Positions 19,977 through 29,076 of a stretch of 64,000 nucleotides of DNA are shown here, one piece after another. This DNA comes from Pseudomonas benzenivorans (GTDB lineage Bacteria > Pseudomonadota > Gammaproteobacteria > Pseudomonadales > Pseudomonadaceae), in contig NZ_CP073346.1 of assembly GCF_024397895.1 (NCBI RefSeq), positions 4,650,001 to 4,714,000 of the forward strand, in the 5' to 3' direction. Numbering within the stretch: position 1 is the stretch's first letter; every line of letters starts with the position of its first letter. The position numbers and the translations under genes were made by a program. Below the pieces are notes generated by a model. That model made no database searches and was not told the origin of the DNA. It was given only the letters and a program-made list of their open reading frames with translations.

Positions 19977-20249
19977 ATGAAAACCATGATTTCCCTGTGC
20001 ACGCTGGCATTCGCCCTGGCCGGTTGCATGAGCTATGAGGAGGGGCGGGTAGGGCCGCTCGGCAGCACGGTCTACGACGTCCACTATCAGCAGATCGCCG
20101 ACAAGCAGCAGGCGGCTGCCCCCGGTACCGAGGTCTCCGCGACCGGCACCGATGGCCCGTTGACGGAAAAGGTCATGGATGGCTATCGCGGGGTGACCGG
20201 CGATGCGCAGCAGGTCGGCCAGCCAATCCAGATCAACATCAATAACTGA
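19977..20249 (+). CDS. Small tad-cluster lipoprotein
   Basis: A 90-residue precursor with a clear lipoprotein signal: short basic start, hydrophobic core and LAGC lipobox with C17. The mature ~74 residues are polar, with no recognised domain. The ATG at 19977 is chosen because GGAGG (19964-19968) sits 8 bases before it. Its place between the secretin gene and tadG, and its outer-membrane lipoprotein character, suggest a pilotin-like or RcpB-like helper for RcpA, but sequence similarity to those is not evident. I do not recognise the family. Confidence 0.75.
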   Translation: MKTMISLCTLAFALAGCMSYEEGRVGPLGSTVYDVHYQQIADKQQAAAPGTEVSATGTDGPLTEKVMDGYRGVTGDAQQVGQPIQININN

Positions 20250-20259
20250 GGGGCGGATC

Positions 20260-21597
20260 ATGAACCCCCGTATGCAACGGCCTTTCACCGCGTTGCCGCA
20301 CCGCCAGCAGGGCGCAGTGATGGTGCTGGTCGTGGTGGCGTTGGCATCCATGCTGCTGATGTCCGCCCTGGCGCTGGACGGTGGGCACATGCTGCTGAAC
20401 AAGGCGCGGCTGCAGAACGCGGTGGACGCCGCGGCCCTCAGCGGTGCCAAGACCCTGAGTCAGGTCATGGGCACCGGTAACGCGTCCAGTCAGACGCGGG
20501 ATGCCGCATTGAACACCCTGTCGCTCAATGCCAACGCCAGTGGCAACGGCGAGCTGGCGGCGGCCATCACGGCGGCCGGCGGCGTCGGTGCTTTCGCGCA
20601 GGTGGAGTTGGCCACCGATGTCCAAGGGCCGTTCGCCTTCCCCGGGCCGGTGGATGCCCGTTTCGTGCGGGTAACGGTGGCGGACTACGCGTTGCCTGGC
20701 TTCTTCTGGGGGTTCGCCCAGGCGTTCGGCGCGGGCGGTCTCGCCGACAAGGCGGTGGCGGCCATCGCCACTGCCGGGCCGAGCCAGACCGCCCCCTGCG
20801 ATCTGGCGCCCTTGCTGGTTTGTGGTGATGAGAACCAGTACGACCCGGGTACGGGCATGTTCTGGGGCTACCGCTTTGGCGACCTGGAGGTATTGAAGAG
20901 CGCGGCGGGAAACGCCCCGGCGATCGGTCCCGGCAACTTCCAGTTGCTTCGCCTGGACGATATGAGCGGCGCTGCGGATATCCGCGAGGCCCTGGCCGGG
21001 GGCGTAGATCAGTGCCTGACCCCGGGCGAGCCGGTGGAAACCGAGCCGGGCAATACCGTGGGCCCGGTGGCCCAGGGGCTGAACACCCGCTTCGGCCAGT
21101 ACTCCGGGCCGATCAGCCCCGGCGACTATCCGCCGGACAAGGTGATCAGTTTCACCACGCCACGGATGACCTACAACGATCGCACCTCGCCGCCTCGGGT
21201 GGAACACCAGAACCAGCCGGTCACCTCGAACGACGGCGACTTGGCGACGGCCAGCACGAATCTGCTCGACTACAACGACTGGCTGGAGAGCGTCGCCAAC
21301 TGCCCCAGCGGCTGCGAGGCCAATGGCGTGCTCGAGCGGCGCCTGCTGAAGATAGTGGTGGGCAACTGCGATGGTGCCTCGGGCGGGCAGACCTCAGTGC
21401 CGGTATTGGGCTACGGCTGTTTCTTCCTGGTGCAGACCGTCAGCCAGCAGGGCAACCAGGCGCAGATCTTCGGCCAGTTCGTCATGGATTGCGCCGGCGA
21501 TAGCGTGCCGGGGCCCGTGGTGGATGACGTGGGGCCGAAGATCATCCAGCTGTACAAGACCTATCTGACGCCCTCGACGCCGAGCCCCGATTCCTAG
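20260..21597 (+). CDS. tadG: TadG-like pilus assembly protein
   Basis: The 445-residue protein begins with a short cytoplasmic leader ending in QQGAVMVLVVVALASMLLMSALALDGGHMLLNK, the Tad/TadG-like membrane anchor. The typical LQNAVDAAALSGAKTL segment follows. The remainder (about residues 70-445) is exported, Gly/Pro/Asn-rich, with several cysteine pairs (CDLAPLLVCG, CPSGCEANG, GYGCFF) likely disulfide-bonded. It may be a minor, tip-associated or anchoring component. The ATG at 20260 has GAGGGGCGG before it; the longer upstream frame overlaps the lipoprotein gene. The Tad N-terminal domain is clear; the exact equivalence to TadG is probable. Confidence 0.85.
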   Translation: MNPRMQRPFTALPHRQQGAVMVLVVVALASMLLMSALALDGGHMLLNKARLQNAVDAAALSGAKTLSQVMGTGNASSQTRDAALNTLSLNANASGNGELAAAITAAGGVGAFAQVELATDVQGPFAFPGPVDARFVRVTVADYALPGFFWGFAQAFGAGGLADKAVAAIATAGPSQTAPCDLAPLLVCGDENQYDPGTGMFWGYRFGDLEVLKSAAGNAPAIGPGNFQLLRLDDMSGAADIREALAGGVDQCLTPGEPVETEPGNTVGPVAQGLNTRFGQYSGPISPGDYPPDKVISFTTPRMTYNDRTSPPRVEHQNQPVTSNDGDLATASTNLLDYNDWLESVANCPSGCEANGVLERRLLKIVVGNCDGASGGQTSVPVLGYGCFFLVQTVSQQGNQAQIFGQFVMDCAGDSVPGPVVDDVGPKIIQLYKTYLTPSTPSPDS

Positions 21598-21684
21598 GTG
21601 GGCAGGCAGCGGCGCCTGCAGGACCGGATGCGTGGGACCTGCAAGGGCCGAGGGCCGGGACCATAACCTGAAGAGAGGTGTGCG

Positions 21685-22155
21685 ATGAGCAGCAGGCAAT
21701 CTAAACCGCTTCATAGCCAGCGTGGCGTGGCCATGGTGGAATTCGCGATCGCCTTGCCATTGCTGCTGTTGCTGTTGCTGGCTATCGGCGAGTTCGGCCG
21801 TCTGCTGTACCACTACAACAACCTGCTGCAAGCCAGCCGCGACGCCGGACGTTACGTCGCCGGACAGGCCTGGAACGCAACGCTCGGGCAGATCGATCTG
21901 ACCGGAGATCTGCAGACCAGGACCAAGAACGTCGCCGTCTTCGGTGTGCCGGCCAATCCGCGCGGCTATGCATCGGTGGTGCCGAATCTGGCGCCGAGCG
22001 ACGTACAGGTCAGCTCGGTGGGCGCCGAACATGTGCGGGTCAGCATCTCCTACACCTTTCGCCCGGTGGTCGGCAACTCCCTGCCAACCTTCTTCGGTTC
22101 GTCGATTCCCTTGAACATCGCGCTGAACTCCACCGTGGTCATGAGGGCGCTGTGA
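21685..22155 (+). CDS. tadE: TadE family pseudopilin
   Basis: The 156-residue protein has a TadE-like N-terminus: a basic leader to RG, then VAMVEFAIALPLLLLLLLAIGEFGRL, with Glu at position 5 after the predicted cleavage glycine. The prepilin peptidase would process it. The rest is a periplasmic domain (YNNLLQASRDAGRYVAGQ...) typical of TadE/TadF minor pilins. It overlaps the next pseudopilin gene by one base, as TGATG. An AAGAGAGG ribosome binding site precedes the ATG. Confidence 0.92.
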   Translation: MSSRQSKPLHSQRGVAMVEFAIALPLLLLLLLAIGEFGRLLYHYNNLLQASRDAGRYVAGQAWNATLGQIDLTGDLQTRTKNVAVFGVPANPRGYASVVPNLAPSDVQVSSVGAEHVRVSISYTFRPVVGNSLPTFFGSSIPLNIALNSTVVMRAL

Positions 22156-22643
22156 TGAACAAGAAAGGTATGCAGGGCGTCTATGTGGTGGAGTTCGCCA
22201 TCATCGGCCTGCTGTTGTTCACCCTGCTGTTCGGCATCCTGGAGATGGGCCGGTTGCTGTTCACCGTCAATGCCCTGGACGAGGTGGTACGCCGGGGCGC
22301 ACGGCTGGCGGCGGTGTGCGCCATCAGCGACGAGACGATAGTGAAGCGGCGGGCGATCTTCAATGACGTGGGGGACGGCAGCGCCAGCAGCCTGGTCGCC
22401 AACCTGCAAACCTCCGACCTGACGCTGACCTACCTCGATGAGAACGGCGCCGTGGTGAACAACCCCGGTGATCCCGCCAACCTGAGTTCCATCCGTTTCG
22501 TTGAGCTGAGTGTCGAGAGTTTTCCCTTCACCTTGTTGATCCCGCCACCGTTGGGTGGCGACATTACCTTGCCGGTATTCAGGGCGATCTTGCCCCGCGA
22601 AAGCCTCGGCTCAGATGGCGAGGGTGGAGACACATCATGCTGA
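22155..22643 (+). CDS. tadF: TadE/TadF-like pseudopilin
   Basis: The second minor pilin-like protein (162 residues) has the leader MNKKGMQG, then VYVVEFAIIGLLLFTLLFGILEMGRLLF with Glu in the mature position-5 context. A periplasmic domain with LDEVVRRGARLAAVCA follows. The ATG at 22155 overlaps the preceding stop (TGATG); a GTG one codon earlier is an alternative start. It probably acts as a heterodimer partner of the preceding TadE-type protein. The tadF name is by position; it could equally be called a second tadE. Confidence 0.82.
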   Translation: MNKKGMQGVYVVEFAIIGLLLFTLLFGILEMGRLLFTVNALDEVVRRGARLAAVCAISDETIVKRRAIFNDVGDGSASSLVANLQTSDLTLTYLDENGAVVNNPGDPANLSSIRFVELSVESFPFTLLIPPPLGGDITLPVFRAILPRESLGSDGEGGDTSC

Positions 22644-23857
22644 CATCGAGAGAAGTTCCGGCGGCAACCCGAGCGCCGGATAAGCAGAAAAAGCAGCTAC
22701 TGATCAGTAGTCGCGACGCCGCGGCGCTGGCTCATCTGAAGACCCTGAGCGAGCGCCTGCCCAGCCTGCAGGTGACCACGCGGCTGGTCAGCAACGGCCA
22801 TACCGACCCGCTGTACGGCCTGGAGCGGTTGCCCGATTTCCTGCTACTGCGAGTCAGCCACCTTTGGCGCGAGGAGTTGGCCGCCCTGCTGCAGCGGCCG
22901 GCCCAGGAGCGACCACCGTTCCTGATCTGTGGCCCGTTGGAGGAGCATGAGGGGATTCGTCTGGCGATGCAGGCCGGTGCCCGGGACTTCCTGCCCGAGC
23001 CGCTGGCCGCCGACGAGTTGCTGGCCGCCCTGGAGCGGATGATTCAGGAGACCCAGGCGGGGCAGGCGGGCGGCGGCAAACTGGTGGCGGTGATGAATGC
23101 CAAGGGCGGCTCCGGCGCCACCCTGCTGGCCTGTAACCTGGCCCACCAGCTCAGCGCACGGGGCGGCAGCACCCTGTTGCTGGATCTGGACCTGCAGTTC
23201 GGCAGCGTCGCTCACTGCCTGGATGTGGTGCCGGCGCACAGCCATGTGGAGGTCATGCAGCAGATCGATGAGATGGACAGCGTCGCCTTGCGCGGCTTCT
23301 GCAGCCATTTCAGCCCGAACCTGCATGTGCTGGGTGGGCGGGCCGGGGAGTTGTGCTTGGCCCAGGATGTACGTCTGGAGCAGTTGGAGGCCCTGCTGCG
23401 CCTGGCTCGCAGTACCTACGACTGGGTGGTGGTGGACCTGCCGCGGCAAATCGACCACCTCACCGGCGTCACCCTGGAGCAGGCCGATCGGGTCTACATC
23501 CTGGTGCAGCAAAGCCTCAGCCACCTGAAGGACGCCACCCGTCTGGTGCGCATCATGCGCGACGAACTGGGGGTGCAGAACAACCGCTTCCAGGTGGTGG
23601 TCAACCGCTACGACAAGGCCTCGCCGGTCAGCCTGCAGGACATCGCCGAGGCGCTGCGTTGCACGGAGCTGCAGAAGCTCCCCAACGACTATGCCGTGGT
23701 CAGCGAAAGCCAGAACACCGGGGTGCCGCTGGAGCTGCATGCGCCGCGGGCGCCGCTGACCCTCGGCATGCGCGAGCTGAGCCAGGCCCTGCTCGGCACC
23801 AAGGCAGCCGAACAGGGTTTGCTGAAACGTACCTTCGGCCGACTGTTCAGGGGATAG
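22637..23857 (+). CDS. tadZ: Flp pilus localisation ATPase TadZ/CpaE
   Basis: TadZ is a ParA/MinD-superfamily protein that places the Tad machine, often at a cell pole. The 406-residue protein has an N-terminal receiver-like domain (about 20-135, no clear phospho-Asp) and a MinD-like domain from about 148. The P-loop is AKGGSGAT (155-162): the signature Lys K156 is kept but the second Lys of the deviant Walker A is Ala. LLLDLDLQFG follows as the A' motif and WVVVDLPRQIDH as Walker B. Atypical Walker motifs are known in TadZ proteins. The start overlaps the preceding pseudopilin by 7 bases. Confidence 0.93.
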   Translation: MLTSREVPAATRAPDKQKKQLLISSRDAAALAHLKTLSERLPSLQVTTRLVSNGHTDPLYGLERLPDFLLLRVSHLWREELAALLQRPAQERPPFLICGPLEEHEGIRLAMQAGARDFLPEPLAADELLAALERMIQETQAGQAGGGKLVAVMNAKGGSGATLLACNLAHQLSARGGSTLLLDLDLQFGSVAHCLDVVPAHSHVEVMQQIDEMDSVALRGFCSHFSPNLHVLGGRAGELCLAQDVRLEQLEALLRLARSTYDWVVVDLPRQIDHLTGVTLEQADRVYILVQQSLSHLKDATRLVRIMRDELGVQNNRFQVVVNRYDKASPVSLQDIAEALRCTELQKLPNDYAVVSESQNTGVPLELHAPRAPLTLGMRELSQALLGTKAAEQGLLKRTFGRLFRG

Positions 23858-23860
23858 ATC

Positions 23861-25294
23861 ATGCTCAGTGAATTTCGTAATCGACTGCGCCAGCAGCCCG
23901 CCAAGAACTCGAAGGCAGGTGCGCAGGAGGCTGTCGCCGACGGCACCGCCGCGGCGCCTATGGCCTGGGAGGGTAGCGCGCCGGACACCCTCTATGAGAC
24001 CAGGTCCAGATTGAATCCGATGGAAAGCGAGTGGCGGGAGAAGATCTATCAGCAGCTGCTCAAGGTCATGGACCTGTCGCTGCTCGACTCCCTCGAGCCC
24101 GCCGATGCCGGGCGGCAGATTCGAGAACTGAGCCAGCGCCTGCTCGACGAGCATTCGGCGCCGGTGAGCGTCAGCAGCCGCCAGCTGATCATCAAGCAGA
24201 TTACCGACGAAGTGCTCGGGCTCGGGCCGCTGGAGCCGCTGCTGGCCGATCACAGCGTGTCGGACATTCTGGTCAATGGCCACGCCTCGGTCTATGTCGA
24301 GCGCCACGGCAAGTTGCAGCGCACCGATGTGCGCTTTCGCGACGATCAGCATCTGCTGAACATCATCGATCGTATCGTTTCCAACCTGGGCCGGCGTATC
24401 GACGAGTCCTCGCCACTGGTGGACGCGCGCCTGAAGGACGGCTCGCGGGTCAATGCGATCATCCCGCCGCTGGCCATCGATGGGCCGAGCATGTCGATCC
24501 GTCGTTTCGCCGTGGACCTGCTCAATGCCGAGAGCCTGGTGCAGATGGGCACCCTGACTCCGGCCATTGCCCTGGTGCTCAAGGCCATCGTGCGCGGACG
24601 CCTGAACGTGCTCGTATCCGGCGGTACCGGCACCGGCAAGACCACCATGCTCAACGTCCTGTCCAGCTTCATTCCGCACAACGAGCGCATCGTCACCATC
24701 GAGGACTCGGCCGAACTGCAACTGCAGCAGCCGCACGTGGTGCGCCTGGAAACCCGGCCGCCGAACATCGAAGGTCGTGGCGAGGTCAACCAGCGTGAGC
24801 TGGTGCGCAACAGCCTGCGCATGCGCCCGGACCGCATCGTCATAGGCGAGGTGCGTGGCGCCGAGGCGCTGGACATGCTCACGGCGATGAACACTGGCCA
24901 CGACGGCTCGCTGACCACCATCCACGCCAATACCGCGCGTGATGCCCTGGGGCGTATCGAGAACATGGTGTCGATGACCGGCGCGACCTTTCCGATCAAG
25001 GCCCTGCGCCAGCAGATCGCCTCGGCCATAGACGTGGTGATCCAGTTGGAGCGTCAGGAAGACGGCAAGCGGCGCCTGGTCAGCGTGCAGGAGATCAACG
25101 GCATGGAGGGCGAAATCATCACGATGACCGAGATCTTCGGCTTCGTTCGCCGTGGCATCGGCGAGCAGGGCGAAGTGCTTGGCGATTACCGGCCGACCGG
25201 CATGGTGCCGGCGTTCCGCGATGTGCTGGCCAAGCGTGGCATCGAGCTACCGCTCAATCTGTTTCGCCCGGAATGGATGGAGGCTCAGTCATGA
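23861..25294 (+). CDS. tadA: Flp pilus assembly/secretion ATPase TadA/CpaF
   Basis: TadA is the hexameric secretion ATPase powering Flp assembly. The 477-residue protein has the N-terminal domain with [18 protein letters not shown], Walker A GGTGTGKT (254-261), the Asp box [10 protein letters not shown], Walker [20 protein letters not shown] and the His box [18 protein letters not shown]. All expected catalytic elements are intact. It begins 3 bases after tadZ and overlaps tadB by 4 (ATGA). Certain. Confidence 0.97.
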   Translation: MLSEFRNRLRQQPAKNSKAGAQEAVADGTAAAPMAWEGSAPDTLYETRSRLNPMESEWREKIYQQLLKVMDLSLLDSLEPADAGRQIRELSQRLLDEHSAPVSVSSRQLIIKQITDEVLGLGPLEPLLADHSVSDILVNGHASVYVERHGKLQRTDVRFRDDQHLLNIIDRIVSNLGRRIDESSPLVDARLKDGSRVNAIIPPLAIDGPSMSIRRFAVDLLNAESLVQMGTLTPAIALVLKAIVRGRLNVLVSGGTGTGKTTMLNVLSSFIPHNERIVTIEDSAELQLQQPHVVRLETRPPNIEGRGEVNQRELVRNSLRMRPDRIVIGEVRGAEALDMLTAMNTGHDGSLTTIHANTARDALGRIENMVSMTGATFPIKALRQQIASAIDVVIQLERQEDGKRRLVSVQEINGMEGEIITMTEIFGFVRRGIGEQGEVLGDYRPTGMVPAFRDVLAKRGIELPLNLFRPEWMEAQS

Positions 25295-26277
25295 ACCAGA
25301 TTCCCAGCGAGTTCATCCTGGCCTTCCTTGGCATGGTGTTCGCCGCGGTGTTCCTGCTCAGCCAGGGGCTGGTGGTGCCGGTATTCGGTGAAGCGGGAAA
25401 GGTGCGCAAACGTATCAGGTCGCGCCTGCATGTGCTCGAGCATGCCAGCAACCTGCCGAACATGCAGACGGTGCTGCGGCAGAAATACTTGCGGCGCCTG
25501 TCGCCCCTGGAGGCCCGGCTGGAGCAGTTGCCGGCCATGGAGGCCCTGGCGCAGATGATCGAGCAGGCCGGACACGGCTACCGTGCCTACCGCGTGCTGT
25601 TGCTCGGGCTGCTGCTGGGCGTGGCGGTCGGCGTGCTGCTGTGGTTGTTCACTCGGCTCTGGTGGCTGGCGCTGCCGGTTGCCCTGATTGTTTGCTGGTT
25701 GCCGGTGCTGAAGATCGCCAGTGACCGAGGCAAGCGTTTCGCCCAGTTCGAGGAGGGCCTGCCGGATGCCCTGGACGCGATGTGCCGTGCCTTGCGCGCC
25801 GGCCATCCGTTCAACGAGACCCTGCAACTGGTGGCCGAGGAGCACAAGGGGCCGGTGGCCCACGAGTTCGGCCTGACCTTCGCCGATATCAACTACGGCA
25901 ACGACGTGCGCCGGGCCATGCTCGGTCTGCTCGAGCGGGTGCCGAGCATGACCGTGATGATGCTGGTGACCTCGGTGCTGATCCACCGTGAATCCGGAGG
26001 CAACCTGACCGAGGTACTGGAGCGCTTGAGCAGCCTGATCCGCGGCCGCTTCCGCTTCCAGCGCAAGGTCAAGACCCTGTCGGCCGAGGGGCGCATGTCG
26101 GCCTGGGTGCTGGTGGCCGTGCCGTTCGTGCTGGCGGCGGCGATCGTGATCTCTAGCCCGACCTATCTGCCCCTGCTGATCAAGGAGCCGATAGGGCAAA
26201 AACTGGTGATGGCGGCCTTCGTCGCCATGCTCATCGGGATCTTCTGGATCCGCAAGATCATCAGGATCCAAGTCTAA
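25291..26277 (+). CDS. tadB: Flp pilus inner-membrane platform protein TadB
   Basis: TadB is one of the two GspF-like inner-membrane platform proteins (T2SSF domain). The 328-residue protein has an N-terminal membrane segment ([22 protein letters not shown]), a central hydrophobic pair near residues 105-150, the cytoplasmic T2SSF helices ([23 protein letters not shown]) and a C-terminal pair of membrane segments. The ATG overlaps the tadA stop by 4 bases. Normal length and order. Confidence 0.95.
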   Translation: MNQIPSEFILAFLGMVFAAVFLLSQGLVVPVFGEAGKVRKRIRSRLHVLEHASNLPNMQTVLRQKYLRRLSPLEARLEQLPAMEALAQMIEQAGHGYRAYRVLLLGLLLGVAVGVLLWLFTRLWWLALPVALIVCWLPVLKIASDRGKRFAQFEEGLPDALDAMCRALRAGHPFNETLQLVAEEHKGPVAHEFGLTFADINYGNDVRRAMLGLLERVPSMTVMMLVTSVLIHRESGGNLTEVLERLSSLIRGRFRFQRKVKTLSAEGRMSAWVLVAVPFVLAAAIVISSPTYLPLLIKEPIGQKLVMAAFVAMLIGIFWIRKIIRIQV

Positions 26278-26307
26278 CCGCTGGCGGTAGCGTGGGAGGT
26301 GCTCGTC

Positions 26308-27276
26308 ATGGACTATCTGCTAAGCCTGCTCAATCGAGTAGTAGAGAACGAGGAAATGGCGCGCTTGCTGTTCGTCGGCGCCATTGGCCTGAGCGTGGTG
26401 CTCGTCCTGGTCGCCGTGAGCCTGCTGGTGATCGGTTTGCAGGATCCGCTGCAGCGTCGCCTGGCCCTGATCAAGCGCGGGCATGGCGGGGAGGGCGATG
26501 GGCAGGAGACGCCGAGCAACCTGCAGCTCATGCTGGAGCAGGTCGGCCAGCGCTTCACCTCCGCCGAGGACGGGCGGGATTCGGCGACGCGGACTTTGCT
26601 GATGCATGCCGGTTATCGCTCGCCTGCGGCGGTGCAGACCTACTGGGCCGTGCGCCTGCTGGTACCGCTGGTGCTGACAGGCCTGACGCTGCTGGCGTTG
26701 CCATTGATCCCCAAACTGTCCCTGCTGATGGGCGTCGGCCTGGTGGCGGGGGGCGCCGCGGTCGGCTGGCTGGCACCGGCCATCTATGTAGACAAGCGCA
26801 AGCAGGCGCGCATGACGCGGTTGTTGGTGGCCTTCCCCGATGCCCTGGACTTGATGGTGGTGTGTGTGGAGTCGGGCCTGGCGCTGCCCCAGGCCATCGA
26901 ACGGGTGGCCGACGAGATGGCCGTGAGCCAGCCGGAGCTGGCGGTGGAGCTGGCCCTGGTCAATGCCGAGGTCCGTGCCGGCATCCCGAGCACCGAGGCG
27001 CTCAAGCACCTGGCCGAGCGCACCGGGCTGGAGGACATCCGGGGACTGGTCAGCCTGCTGGCACAAAGCATCCGCTTCGGCACCAGCGTCGCCGCGACCC
27101 TGCGCATCTATGCCGAGGAGTTTCGCGACCGGCGTACCCAGAAAGCCGAGGAAACGGCGGCGAAGATCGGCACGAAGCTGGTATTCCCACTAATCTTGTG
27201 CCTGTGGCCGAGCTTTTTCCTGGTGGCCATAGGCCCCGCCATCGTCGGGGTGCTCAAAGTCTTCGGGAAGGTATGA
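26308..27276 (+). CDS. tadC: Flp pilus inner-membrane platform protein TadC
   Basis: The second T2SSF platform protein, 322 residues. The start at 26308 is chosen over the GTG at 26299 because GGGAGGTG lies 6 bases before it. Four hydrophobic regions are visible (LLFVGAIGLSVVLVLVAVSLL, LLVPLVLTGLTLLALPL, LLMGVGLVAGGAAVGWLAPAI and a C-terminal LILCLWPSFFLVAIGPAIVGV). The signature FPDALDLMVVCVESGLALPQAIERV sits in the T2SSF domain. It interacts with TadB and TadA in other systems. Confidence 0.94.
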   Translation: MDYLLSLLNRVVENEEMARLLFVGAIGLSVVLVLVAVSLLVIGLQDPLQRRLALIKRGHGGEGDGQETPSNLQLMLEQVGQRFTSAEDGRDSATRTLLMHAGYRSPAAVQTYWAVRLLVPLVLTGLTLLALPLIPKLSLLMGVGLVAGGAAVGWLAPAIYVDKRKQARMTRLLVAFPDALDLMVVCVESGLALPQAIERVADEMAVSQPELAVELALVNAEVRAGIPSTEALKHLAERTGLEDIRGLVSLLAQSIRFGTSVAATLRIYAEEFRDRRTQKAEETAAKIGTKLVFPLILCLWPSFFLVAIGPAIVGVLKVFGKV

Positions 27277-27277
27277 G

Positions 27278-28306
27278 ATGAAAAGGATCGGACTGCTGTT
27301 GGGCACGATGGCCGTGCTGTCGGGGTGTCAGACCATGGGGCCGGAATCGACGATCGATAGTCGTTCGATCTATAGGGGCGACAATTCGCTGCTTTACCAA
27401 GTGAAAAAACAGACGAGCTCTCCCGATCAGGCCATGCAGATGGCCGCCATGGCCTACCAGGCTGGCGATCTGGATCAGTCGCTGTTCCAGTATCTGCACG
27501 CCCTGGAGCTGGACCCGAAGCGCTATGTGGCGCTGGTCTGGGTCGGTCGTATCCACCGCGAGCGCGGCAATGCTCAACTCGCCGAGCTGGCCTTCGATGA
27601 TGTGCTGACGAGCGATCCGGAGAACCTCGATGCTCTGGCGGAGAAGGGGCTCTTGAAACTGGCCGGGCGCAACCATGAAGCCGCCGTCAAGCTGCTATCC
27701 AAGGCGGTGGCCCTGGACCAGCGGCGCCAGGGACACGGTGATGACGTTGATCCTGCGAATGTGACCGGACTCAAGGTGGACAGCCAATCGCCGCTCAAGG
27801 TCTACAACGGGCTGGGGGTTCTTGCCGACCTGCGCAATGACTTCCTGCAGTCCGAGGCCTATTACCGCTTGGCCTTGTTGATCGATCCGCGCTCGGTGCT
27901 GGTGCAGAATAGCCTGGGCTACTCCTATTACCTGGACGGGCAGTGGACCGAAGCCGAGCGGACCTACCAGCGTGGTATCGACTACGATGCCTCTTACCAG
28001 CCCTTGTGGCGTAACTATGGGTTGTTGCTGGCGCGGATGGAGCGATACGAAGAGGCGCTTTCCGCATTCGAGCAGATCGGGAATAGAGCCCAGGCCAGTA
28101 ACGATGTCGGCTACATCTGTTTGGTGGAAGGTAAGCTGGATGTGGCCGAGCAGTTCTTTCGCAGCGCGATCGAGCAGTCGCCGGCGCATTACGCCGCGGC
28201 GTGGGAAAACCTGAATCGGATTCAGCAGGTCAGGCGCATTCGCCAGATGGGGGCCGGTCCCGATTCGGTTGCGGTCGTCCCAGCGGAACAGCCGCCGGCG
28301 CAATGA
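27278..28306 (+). CDS. tadD: TPR lipoprotein TadD
   Basis: TadD is an outer-membrane-associated lipoprotein with tetratricopeptide repeats needed for secretin or pilus assembly in tad systems. The 342-residue precursor has a signal peptide with lipobox LSGC (C17) and several TPR-like units: MAYQAGDLDQSLFQYLHALELDP, then later VQNSLGYSYYLDGQWTEAERTYQ and LARMERYEEALSAFEQIG. It is separated from tadC by one base and is the last gene of the cluster. Its 3' end faces the HU gene, with GC-rich palindromes between them. Confidence 0.93.
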   Translation: MKRIGLLLGTMAVLSGCQTMGPESTIDSRSIYRGDNSLLYQVKKQTSSPDQAMQMAAMAYQAGDLDQSLFQYLHALELDPKRYVALVWVGRIHRERGNAQLAELAFDDVLTSDPENLDALAEKGLLKLAGRNHEAAVKLLSKAVALDQRRQGHGDDVDPANVTGLKVDSQSPLKVYNGLGVLADLRNDFLQSEAYYRLALLIDPRSVLVQNSLGYSYYLDGQWTEAERTYQRGIDYDASYQPLWRNYGLLLARMERYEEALSAFEQIGNRAQASNDVGYICLVEGKLDVAEQFFRSAIEQSPAHYAAAWENLNRIQQVRRIRQMGAGPDSVAVVPAEQPPAQ

Positions 28307-28336
28307 CCGGCCGCTGGCGACGGCCCACCTGTTACC

Positions 28337-28352
28337 GCTGCGGCGCCGCAGC
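28337..28352. terminator. GC-rich palindrome between tadD and the HU gene
   Basis: GCTGCGGCGCCGCAGC is a perfect 16-base palindrome in the 74-base gap between the convergent tadD and HU genes, followed by a second GC-rich inverted repeat (GGCCCCCGGGCC). Neither has a T-run, so intrinsic termination is uncertain, but the place suits transcription stop for both genes. Confidence 0.4.
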
Positions 28353-28380
28353 CCCGGCCCCCGGGCCTTGCGTCGGCCGC

Positions 28381-28659
28381 TTAGTTGATCGCGTCGCTCA
28401 GTGCCTTGGCCGGCACATACTTGACCACCTTCTTCGCGGCGATCTCGATCGCCTTGCCGGTCTGCGGGTTACGGCCGGTGCGGGCCGGGCGTTCGCTGAC
28501 TTTCAGCTTGCCGATGCCGGGCAGGGTGATCTCGTCGCCGTTTTCCAGGGCGTCGCTGACGATCTCGCTGAGTTGCTCCAGTGCCGCACGTACGGTGGCT
28601 CTCGGCGTATCGATGGCTTCTGCAATGTCGCTGATCAGTTGGTCTTTGGTCATGGCCAT
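28381..28659 (-). CDS. hupN: HU family DNA-binding protein
   Basis: A 92-residue histone-like protein that bends and compacts DNA as a dimer. It shows the HU fold with LPGIGKLKVSERPARTGRNPQTGK, i.e. the PARTGRNPQTG arm with the intercalating proline. It has about the length and opening residues (MTKDQLISDIAEAID) of the HupN-type HU of Pseudomonas rather than HupB. AAGGAGCAACAAC precedes the ATG at 28659; a second in-frame ATG two codons on is possible. The choice of symbol is from memory of the paralogue types. Confidence 0.9.
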   Translation of the reverse strand: MAMTKDQLISDIAEAIDTPRATVRAALEQLSEIVSDALENGDEITLPGIGKLKVSERPARTGRNPQTGKAIEIAAKKVVKYVPAKALSDAIN

Positions 28660-28963
28660 GTTGTTGCTCCTTGAATTGAGAGGTGGCGCTGAACTGCCCC
28701 GCGCAGGGTACTGCGAATTCGCCCCGCTGGCACCGCTGGAAAGGGGTATTCACGGATCGCGCCCCAGTTTGCGATCGGCATCAGCGCGTTCTTCGAACGC
28801 TGTTTGCCGCCGCCGCTATCGCGGTGCTCGCAAGTTGGGCGCGGGGTTGCTTGTTACGAGCGGTGGCTCTGGAGAAGTTTTGTGCTGTAAGTGCTTGAAG
28901 CGGTTGTAAGTTCGAGACAAGCCGGTACAATGGCGCGGCCCGCCGCCTGGTGGGCAACGTTAT
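28660..28963. other. Gap between the HU gene and ffs
   Basis: No gene is visible. This divergent stretch must hold the HU promoter, which I cannot place, and the ffs promoter at 28904-28931. Nothing else stands out. Confidence 0.5.
28904..28931 (+). promoter_or_regulatory. Promoter of ffs
   Basis: TTGTAA (28904-28909) and TACAAT (28926-28931) are spaced by 16 bases, each matching 5 of 6 or 4 of 6 consensus positions. Initiation near 28938 would give a leader of about 26 bases before the mature 4.5S RNA, which fits the known 5' leader removed by RNase P. Confidence 0.6.
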
Positions 28964-29076
28964 GGTGGCCCTGCCGGTCCCCCCGCAACGATCAGCCGTG
29001 AACCCGGTCAGGCCCGGAAGGGAGCAGCCGCAGCGGTGACATTGTGTGCCGGGGTGTGGCTGGTGGGGTCCACCTC
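28964..29076 (+). ncRNA. ffs: Signal recognition particle 4.5S RNA
   Basis: 4.5S RNA pairs with Ffh to target membrane proteins. The apical domain is unmistakable: GGTCAGGCCCGGAAGGGAGCAGCC, i.e. the symmetric loop with GUCAGG and AGCAG and a GGAA-type tetraloop. The distal strand GTGTGCCGGGGTGTGGCTGG follows. GGTGG at the 5' end pairs with CCACC near 29074. The ends are estimated from base-pairing (about 111 nucleotides). It lies between the HU gene and the dnaX region, as expected for Pseudomonas. Confidence 0.97.
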
